Part shown: positions 58,082 through 64,000 of the stretch, piece after piece | How the letters are laid out: each line of letters begins with the position of its first letter | Numbering within the stretch: position 1 is the stretch's first letter | Source: Croceicoccus hydrothermalis | GTDB taxonomy: Bacteria > Pseudomonadota > Alphaproteobacteria > Sphingomonadales > Sphingomonadaceae | DNA: 64,000 nucleotides | Assembly (NCBI RefSeq): GCF_022378335.1 | Contig: NZ_JAIQCI010000001.1 | Location: 1 to 64,000, forward strand | Direction of reading: 5' to 3' | The notes under the pieces: model-generated | The model's database searches: none | Seen by the model: the letters and a program-made list of their open reading frames with translations, nothing else | What the model was told of the DNA's origin: nothing | Position numbers and translations under genes: made by a program

Positions 58082-58175
58082 ATTCGCGCAGCGACCGCGC
58101 GGCACGCGCGCGGAATGTCGAAATTCTCACGATAAATCCCCGGCCCGCCCGGGTCCCAAGACGAAAGGTATGAAC

Positions 58176-59585
58176 ATGGCTTCTGCAAGCGACATCCTGA
58201 AACGGATCAAGGACGAAGAGATCGAGTGGGTCGATCTGCGTTTCACCGACCCCAAGGGCAAGTGGCAGCATCTTCAGATGCTGGCCGGGCCGCTGGGTGA
58301 GGACGAGCTGGAACAGGGTCTGATGTTCGACGGCTCCTCGATCGAGGGGTGGAAGACGATCAACGAATCGGACATGATCCTGAAGCCCGATCTCGACGCG
58401 GCCTATATCGATCCGTTCTCCGCGACCCCGATGCTCGTCCTGTTCTGCGACATCGTCGAACCCTCGACCGGTGAGTTGTATGGCCGCGACCCCCGCTCCA
58501 CCGCCAAGCGGGCCGAGGAATTCCTGAAGACCACCGGGCTTGGCGACACCGTCTATGTCGGGCCGGAACCGGAATTCTTCATGTTCGACGACGTGAAGTT
58601 CTATGACGGTTACGATGGCTCGGGCTATCGCATCGACGACATCGAACTGCCGACCAATTCGAACCGCGATTACGAAGGCGGCAACCTCGCCCACCGTCCC
58701 CGCGCCAAGGGTGGCTATTTCCCCGTCGCGCCGGTCGACAGCGCCATGGACATCCGCGCCGAGATGGTCACGACGATGGTCGAAATGGGCCTGCCCATGG
58801 ACAAGCATCACCACGAGGTCGCCTCCGCGCAGCACGAGCTGGGCATCACCTTCGGCACGCTGACGCAGACGGCCGACCGGGTGCAGATCTACAAATATGT
58901 CGTCCACATGGTGGCGCAGGCCTATGGCAAGACCGCGACCTTCATGCCCAAGCCGATCAAGGCCGACAACGGGTCGGGCATGCACACCCACATGTCGATC
59001 TGGGACAATGGCAAGCCGACCTTTGCCGGCAACGGCTATGCCGGCCTTTCGGACAATTGCCTTTACTACATCGGCGGCGTGATCAAGCATGCCAAGGCAT
59101 TGAACGCCTTCACCAACCCCACCACCAACAGCTACAAGCGTCTGGTGCCCGGGTTCGAGGCGCCGGTGCTCCTCGCCTATTCCGCGCGCAACCGGTCGGC
59201 ATCGTGCCGCATTCCGTATGGCGCGGGCGAAAAGGCGAAGCGCGTCGAATTCCGCTTCCCCGATCCGCTGGCCAATCCCTATCTCTCGTTCGCGGCGCTG
59301 TTGATGGCCGGCATCGACGGGATCAAGAACAAGATCCACCCCGGCGACGCGATGGACAAGAATCTCTACGACCTGCCCCCGGCGGAGCTGGCCGAGGTGC
59401 CGACCGTATGCGGTTCGCTGCGAGAGGCGCTGACCGCGCTCGAGGCTGATCATGAGTTCCTGCTCGAGGGCGGAGTGTTCACCAAGGAGCAGATCGACGC
59501 CTATGCCGAATTGAAATGGGCCGACGTGCTGCGTTTCGAAACCACGCCCAGCGCGGTCGAATTCGACATGTACTACAGCGCCTGA
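58176..59585 (+). CDS. glnA: glutamine synthetase, type I
   Basis: The 469-residue enzyme makes glutamine from glutamate and ammonia. Motifs are [37 protein letters not shown] and [20 protein letters not shown], cut here as [10 protein letters not shown]. The adenylylation Tyr is in NLYDLPP. The ATG at 58176 is chosen because AAAGG is 7 bases upstream. The ATG at 58170 is too close to that site. Confidence 0.97.
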   Translation: MASASDILKRIKDEEIEWVDLRFTDPKGKWQHLQMLAGPLGEDELEQGLMFDGSSIEGWKTINESDMILKPDLDAAYIDPFSATPMLVLFCDIVEPSTGELYGRDPRSTAKRAEEFLKTTGLGDTVYVGPEPEFFMFDDVKFYDGYDGSGYRIDDIELPTNSNRDYEGGNLAHRPRAKGGYFPVAPVDSAMDIRAEMVTTMVEMGLPMDKHHHEVASAQHELGITFGTLTQTADRVQIYKYVVHMVAQAYGKTATFMPKPIKADNGSGMHTHMSIWDNGKPTFAGNGYAGLSDNCLYYIGGVIKHAKALNAFTNPTTNSYKRLVPGFEAPVLLAYSARNRSASCRIPYGAGEKAKRVEFRFPDPLANPYLSFAALLMAGIDGIKNKIHPGDAMDKNLYDLPPAELAEVPTVCGSLREALTALEADHEFLLEGGVFTKEQIDAYAELKWADVLRFETTPSAVEFDMYYSA

Positions 59586-59608
59586 TTCCCTCGGGACGTT
59601 AGTTTGTG

Positions 59609-59642
59609 AAGGGCGTCCGTCCGTGGGTCGGGCGCCCTTTTT
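59609..59642 (+). terminator. intrinsic terminator after glnA
   Basis: AAGGGCG pairs with CGCCCTT and is followed by TTT. A G-rich loop of about 17 bases separates the arms. Confidence 0.8.
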
Positions 59643-59738
59643 CGTGGCATGCTTATCGGACAGGGACGATGCCGCAGCGCACGCCCCTATGGAACCGTGC
59701 GCCTTTGCAATGTGTTATGCCTGCAAAGGAGATTAACA

Positions 59739-60785
59739 ATGCGCAAGTTCTTGATCGGCGTTGCCGTGCTTGCCTTATCCGCCCCGGTCGCCCACGCGCA
59801 GCCCGGAAACGGCCAAGGCAACGGACAAGCGAAAGGCCAGGCGGCCGCCAATGACGCAAACGGCAAAGGCAATGCCAATGCACGCGGCAATAATGGAGCC
59901 GGCAACCGCGGCAATGGTGGCGGAAAGCCGGACAAACAAGCCTCTGCCGGTCCTCGTAATCCCGGCAACGGGAATGGCAACGGCAACGCCCGTCACACCA
60001 ACGACGTCCAACCGCGCGGCAATTCCGCCCGATCCCTTAATGGCAATGGCAATGGCAACGGCGCCGGGAATGGCAACCGTCCAGTAATGCAGCGCCACAA
60101 CGGCAACGGCCGGCAGGATCGCGACATTCGCGCCATTCGCGATGATTATTATTCCACCAGCGATTACCGCGATAGTCCCGTCGGCGACATCTTCTACGAC
60201 CGGCGCTCACCCGATTATCGGCCCGTCGACGGCTGCCCGCCCGGCCTTGCAAAGAAGAACAACGGGTGCATGCCGCCCGGCCTCGCGCGGAAGGCCGAGC
60301 GCCGGTATGACCGTGCCGACTGGTGGGATTTGCCCAACATGACCGACGGGCGGTATCGGTATTACGACGGCAATCTGGTTCGGATCGGCGACGGCGGCAG
60401 GATCAGCGGCTATTACCCGTTGCTCGCCGGTGCGCTTTCGCCGGGACAGCGTTGGCCGAACTGGTTCCGGCAGGATCCGCTCCCATCCTATTATCAATCC
60501 TATTACGACCTCGGCAAGGCGCAGAGCTATCGCTACGCCGACAATACGATCTACCGGATCGATCCTGCGACGCAGGCCATCACCACGGTCGCGGCGCTGC
60601 TCACCGGCAATGACATTCGCGTGGGACAGCCGATGCCGTCGGGCTACGATGTCTATAACGTGCCATATAACTACCGCGACCGTTACCGCGACGGGCCGGA
60701 CGCGCGTTATCGATACAGCGACGGCTATGTCTACCGGATCGATCCGACGACGCAGCTCGTCCAGGCCGTGATCGAGCTTCTGTGA
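59739..60785 (+). CDS. RcnB-like secreted protein with Asn/Gly-rich region
   Basis: The 348-residue protein has a signal peptide (residues 1-20, ending AHA). A region of about 100 residues very rich in Asn and Gly (for example NGNGNGNARHTND) follows. A C-terminal half shows the repeated pattern RYRYYDGNLVRI, SYRYADNTIYRID and RYRYSDGYVYRID, which resembles RcnB/YXXXD anti-sigma-like periplasmic proteins. RcnB in E. coli affects nickel and cobalt export. AAAGGAG lies 9 bases before the ATG. Confidence 0.75.
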   Translation: MRKFLIGVAVLALSAPVAHAQPGNGQGNGQAKGQAAANDANGKGNANARGNNGAGNRGNGGGKPDKQASAGPRNPGNGNGNGNARHTNDVQPRGNSARSLNGNGNGNGAGNGNRPVMQRHNGNGRQDRDIRAIRDDYYSTSDYRDSPVGDIFYDRRSPDYRPVDGCPPGLAKKNNGCMPPGLARKAERRYDRADWWDLPNMTDGRYRYYDGNLVRIGDGGRISGYYPLLAGALSPGQRWPNWFRQDPLPSYYQSYYDLGKAQSYRYADNTIYRIDPATQAITTVAALLTGNDIRVGQPMPSGYDVYNVPYNYRDRYRDGPDARYRYSDGYVYRIDPTTQLVQAVIELL

Positions 60786-60805
60786 TGGGCGGGGAAGGAA
60801 AACCG

Positions 60806-61351
60806 ATGAACCAGATTTTGCGCAACCTGTCCGCGGCGCTGTTGCTTGTCGCGCCGCTGGCCGCATGCGGTTCGGACGAGGCCGAAGATGCGGCGAGTGA
60901 AGCGACCGATGCGCGCAACGAATCGCTGGCCGCGGCGCTTGCCGATGCGGACGGACTTTCTCGGTTGAGCGGTGCGCTCAATGAAACGGCGATGGCCACC
61001 ATCTTCGACGGAACGGCGAGCTACACGATCCTCGCGCCCAGTGATGCTGCCTTCGACAAGGCTGCCCCCTCCGGCGGTGGGGGTGAGAATGCGGATGCCG
61101 TGCTGGCCGCGGTGCTGCGCGAACATGTCCTGCCGGGTGCGTTCACCGTGCCCGATATCGCCCGCGCGCTCGAAAACAACGGCAGCGTCGAAATGCAGAA
61201 CATGGCCGGGACCATGCTGACCTTCGCAAAGGATGGCGATGCGATCCGCGTCACGGACGAGGATGGCGGCACCGCTCTCGTCACAGGGGGCGCGATCATC
61301 GCCAATAATGGCGTCGCGATCCCGGTCGATGCGATGCTGAAAACCCAGTAA
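60806..61351 (+). CDS. fasciclin-domain lipoprotein
   Basis: The 181-residue protein has a lipobox LAAC (Cys near residue 21) and a FAS1 domain: YTILAPSDAAFDKA, LREHVLPGAF and NGVAIPVDAML. FAS1 domains mediate adhesion. GGAAGGAA precedes the ATG. It is 20 bases after the RcnB-like gene and may be co-transcribed with it. Confidence 0.88.
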   Translation: MNQILRNLSAALLLVAPLAACGSDEAEDAASEATDARNESLAAALADADGLSRLSGALNETAMATIFDGTASYTILAPSDAAFDKAAPSGGGGENADAVLAAVLREHVLPGAFTVPDIARALENNGSVEMQNMAGTMLTFAKDGDAIRVTDEDGGTALVTGGAIIANNGVAIPVDAMLKTQ

Positions 61352-61360
61352 CGCCGGTGC

Positions 61361-61388
61361 CGGGTGCGGGGCGCATGCTCGGCACCCG
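61361..61388. terminator. possible bidirectional hairpin between fasciclin and tamB genes
   Basis: CGGGTGC and GCACCCG form a 7-bp stem between two convergent genes. No T-run follows, so the call rests on position. Confidence 0.35.
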
Positions 61389-61397
61389 CATGGCGGG

Positions 61398-64000
61398 TCA
61401 GTAATCCCGGCTGACCTCGGCCCCGACCGAATTATACCCGATGGACGACACGCTGGCGAGCAGGGAAAGCCAGCTCGTCACCCGGTATTCGAGCGCGCTC
61501 GCGCTATAGCCGCGCCCGTCGGTAATCAGCTCGACATAGAGATTACGCCCCAGATACTCGCCCGCCGCGACGCTGGTGCCCCGGCCCAGCGCCTCATCAG
61601 CGCCGACGATGCGAAGCCGGTCGAGACCGATCGCGCTGCGCAAGCGGTTGATCGGGTCGAGACCGCTCCCGCCCCCTTGGAGCGCAGCGACCGCGGAGCC
61701 GAGCTGTAACGCCTCCGCCGCGGAGATATTGGCAATGGAATCGCCGAACAGCAGGCGGGACAGCACCTCTTCCTCCGGCAGGGCCGGCACGGAGGAAAAG
61801 GCGATCTGCGGCGCGAGCGCGGAACCGCTGATCGCGATGCGGGCGTCGATATCCTCCACATCGGCGACGGCGAGCACGTTCAACTGCGGATCGGGCGGAT
61901 TTTCGCCGGTAAACTGAATACGGCCACGTTCGAGTTCGAAACGCTGGCCCGAAAACTGATACCCGCCGCGAACGAGCTCCGCCTCGCCATAAAGGCGCGG
62001 TGCCGCGATGGTGCCGCGAATGCGGACATCGGCCTCCCACTCGCTGTCGAGGCCGAGGCCGGTCACGGCGAAACGATCGTCGGCACGCACGTCGATGAGA
62101 TAGCGCCACGGCCCCATGCGCGACCGCGCCGCCTGCTGATCCGCGGGGAGGTTGATTTCCCGCGTCGCCACGTTCGGCAGGCTTTGCGCCGCCGATGCAC
62201 GTCCCAATTGCCATCGCCCGCGATCCACGCGAAGCCGCCCGGCGATCGTGCCGCGATTGTCGCGGGCAAGGATGCGCATCGGCCCCGTTACCACGGCGCT
62301 GATTTCATCCCGGCGGAGCAATTGCGCTTGCTGTGCGGCGATGCGGATATCCAAGCCGACACCGCGCTGCGCAATATTGGACAGGTCGATGGTGCCGCTG
62401 CCCGAAACCGTGCCGCCATTCCCCGCGCGCCCGGAAAACCGCCCGATCCGCAGGATGGAGCCATCGAAATTGCCGCGCAGGTCAATGGCGTCGATGTCGG
62501 TCCCCGTAAGCGCGCTCTGCATGCGGAGGTCGTCGCTGCGGATGGTGCCGCGCAATTGCGGATCGTCGAGCGTGCCGCGCATGTTGGCGGCGATGCGCAC
62601 CTCGCCGGTAAGGTCGAACAGTTCCACCGCGACCAGACGCCAGATCGCATCGGCCGGCCCGCGATAACGTGCCTGCCCCGAAAGGCGCCCGGCGCGCAGC
62701 CGGTCGACCACCGCGCCGCTCGCCGGGAGGTCGTCGATACGCGCCTGCAGCCGTCCGCTGCGATTGCCGTTCTCGCGGATGACCGCGCGCGTTTCGAACC
62801 GGCCCGCCGACAATTCCGCCACCACCGCCAGATCGACCGGCCGCGAGGTCAGCACCAGCCCCGACCGGGTCAGATCGTCGAACAGCAGGCGCGCCCGCCC
62901 GGTCGGCGCCTCGCCCGGCATGTCGCGGTAGGTGACGACGCCCGACGCCGTTCCGCCCAGGCCGAGATCGCTGATCAAGAGATCGCCGACCGACATCGGC
63001 ATGTCCGCGAGTTTCAGCGTGATGGCGTTCACCCCGCCAAGCTGCCCCTCGGCCTGGAGCCGTCCGCCGGCGAAATCGATCTGGCTACGCTGCAATTCCC
63101 ATTGCGTGCCGCCCGGCCCATCCCGGCGGAGCAGGACGGCGCGGCGCGGCATGGAAATGTCCCGCCCGGCATAGCGCCCGCGTGCGCCGACCGCGATCCT
63201 TTCGCGCGACACGTCGCCCGCCACGCGCAGGGCAAAGCGGCTGCCCCGCCGCCCGGCAATGCGGGCCCGGAAATCACCCGCCCCGTTGCGCAACCGCCCC
63301 TCCGCCGCGAGCCGTCCGATAAAGATGTCGCCGCGCGAAATCCCCTGCGCATTGATGGCGGCGTCGAGCGTCGCATCATCGCCCATCGTTCCGTCGATCC
63401 GGATATTCGCTGTGCGCACCTCGATCGGGACTACCCCTGCGAACCGCGCATTGCGCAGACGCAGGGCGGCATCGACCCCCTGCTCCCCCTGCCCCGCCGC
63501 ATCCGGGGACAGGGCGAGCGTTCCCGAAACACCGCCCCCGGACACCGCAAGCTCACCGGCGACACCGCCCGGCAACAGGCGCAACTGACCGGTGACGCCG
63601 GTATCGCTGATGGTGAGGCGCTGCACAGCGATAGCCGTCCCGCCGCCCGGCAGTGCGAGCACGTCGAGCACGCCATCGAACATGCCGAGAAGCGATTGCC
63701 CCTCCGTCTCGATCCGGAATCCGTCCTCGCTCGGGTTCACGGCCACGCGCACATCGCGTAGGCCCGCCGGGGCGTAGGGGGAGGCAAAGACGAGCACCGC
63801 GCTCGGCCCGCTGCCGACGATGCTGCTCTCGATCTCGAACGCGCCGAACCGGATGTGACGGCCCGTGCCGGACAAAGTCACCGTTCCGTCGAGCGCGCGC
63901 CTGCCGGTCAGCGAAAGATCGACATCGCGTGCGTCGATGCGCGCCGTGCGGATCAGGATCGGTTGCCCGGCGGCAAGCTCCAACCGCCCGGAAAAGCGAA
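61398..64000 (-). CDS. tamB: translocation and assembly module protein TamB, C-terminal part (partial)
   Basis: The window holds about 867 C-terminal residues of a much larger protein whose start lies beyond the right edge. It is made of repeated beta-rich segments (for example LRGNFDGSILRIGRFSGRAGNGGTV, cut here as LRGNFDGSILRIG) and the TamB/DUF490 domain near the end (WEADVRIRGTIAAPRLYGEA region, LSRLLFGDSIANIS, GRNLYVELITDGRG). It ends with a beta-strand-like tail, NSVGAEVSRDY. TamB spans the periplasm and moves lipids or proteins to the outer membrane with TamA. Confidence 0.9.
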   Translation of the reverse strand, partial: RFSGRLELAAGQPILIRTARIDARDVDLSLTGRRALDGTVTLSGTGRHIRFGAFEIESSIVGSGPSAVLVFASPYAPAGLRDVRVAVNPSEDGFRIETEGQSLLGMFDGVLDVLALPGGGTAIAVQRLTISDTGVTGQLRLLPGGVAGELAVSGGGVSGTLALSPDAAGQGEQGVDAALRLRNARFAGVVPIEVRTANIRIDGTMGDDATLDAAINAQGISRGDIFIGRLAAEGRLRNGAGDFRARIAGRRGSRFALRVAGDVSRERIAVGARGRYAGRDISMPRRAVLLRRDGPGGTQWELQRSQIDFAGGRLQAEGQLGGVNAITLKLADMPMSVGDLLISDLGLGGTASGVVTYRDMPGEAPTGRARLLFDDLTRSGLVLTSRPVDLAVVAELSAGRFETRAVIRENGNRSGRLQARIDDLPASGAVVDRLRAGRLSGQARYRGPADAIWRLVAVELFDLTGEVRIAANMRGTLDDPQLRGTIRSDDLRMQSALTGTDIDAIDLRGNFDGSILRIGRFSGRAGNGGTVSGSGTIDLSNIAQRGVGLDIRIAAQQAQLLRRDEISAVVTGPMRILARDNRGTIAGRLRVDRGRWQLGRASAAQSLPNVATREINLPADQQAARSRMGPWRYLIDVRADDRFAVTGLGLDSEWEADVRIRGTIAAPRLYGEAELVRGGYQFSGQRFELERGRIQFTGENPPDPQLNVLAVADVEDIDARIAISGSALAPQIAFSSVPALPEEEVLSRLLFGDSIANISAAEALQLGSAVAALQGGGSGLDPINRLRSAIGLDRLRIVGADEALGRGTSVAAGEYLGRNLYVELITDGRGYSASALEYRVTSWLSLLASVSSIGYNSVGAEVSRDY

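Noticed and set aside
59860-60080. Tandem repeat at GGCAATGGCAACG units
   Set aside because: These are Asn-Gly codons inside the RcnB-like gene and are in frame, so they are described with the protein rather than as a separate repeat.

Overview
The window reads as the chromosome of an alphaproteobacterium of the order Sphingomonadales. The evidence is GC-rich codon use, a gcrA cell-cycle regulator, a FecI/FecR/TonB-receptor lasso-peptide locus of the sphingomonad type, a luxI-phyH pair, and the gene order of the division and cell-wall (dcw) cluster. Two parts meet at a tRNA-Ser gene near 18 kb.

Left part, 1 to about 17.96 kb, is accessory DNA. A tyrosine integrase (minus strand, start 17775) lies next to the 3' end of tRNA-Ser(CGA), as in an integrated genomic island whose far end is outside the window. 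The island carries a fused nucleotidyltransferase-HEPN protein, a complete lasso-peptide system, a quorum-sensing cassette, a CHC2/Toprim primase-like protein, a lytic transglycosylase and a small DUF5818-like protein. The lasso system has two arms. On the plus strand are an ECF sigma factor (FecI type), its anti-sigma factor (FecR), a TonB-dependent receptor and a lasso-peptide isopeptidase of the AtxE type. Convergent on the minus strand are a 42-residue precursor gene, the RRE-protease fusion (B) and the asparagine-synthetase-like cyclase (C). No dedicated ABC exporter gene is seen. Immediately upstream of the precursor on the same strand are a GntR-type regulator, a phytanoyl-CoA-dioxygenase-like (PhyH) enzyme, a LuxI synthase with a perfect 22-bp lux-box palindrome, and a LuxR regulator. 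The layout suggests a made-sensed-imported-opened cycle for one peptide, perhaps tied to cell density.

Two diverged copies of a 125-140-nt element with paired segments precede the nucleotidyltransferase-HEPN gene and the sigma-factor gene. The second sits directly after a possible promoter and has stems that look like a structured RNA. I know no named RNA family that it matches.

Right part, about 18 to 64 kb, is core genome. It holds hspQ, an ABC-2 permease, gcrA, a site-2-protease-like M50 peptidase, truB-rpsO-pnp, tRNA-Ala(CGC), a lipoprotein gene, a Bax-inhibitor-1 family gene, proC-ybjN, a TPR protein, and then a long minus-strand dcw cluster in the order mraZ-rsmH-ftsL-ftsI-murE-(murF-like)-mraY-murD-ftsW-murG-murC-murB-ftsQ-ftsA-ftsZ. 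Eleven junctions in that cluster are start/stop overlaps. The protein at the murF position is short and lacks the P-loop lysine, and ddl is absent from its usual place. After dcw come a lipoprotein pair, a cysteine-synthase-like gene, ccmA-ccmB, a pterin carbinolamine dehydratase, an AlkA-type glycosylase, a 2Fe-2S ferredoxin, map, a DUF3298-like lipoprotein, a leucyl aminopeptidase, a short SH3-only protein, argC, glnB-glnA, an RcnB-like secreted protein, a fasciclin lipoprotein and the C-terminal part of tamB, which runs off the right edge.
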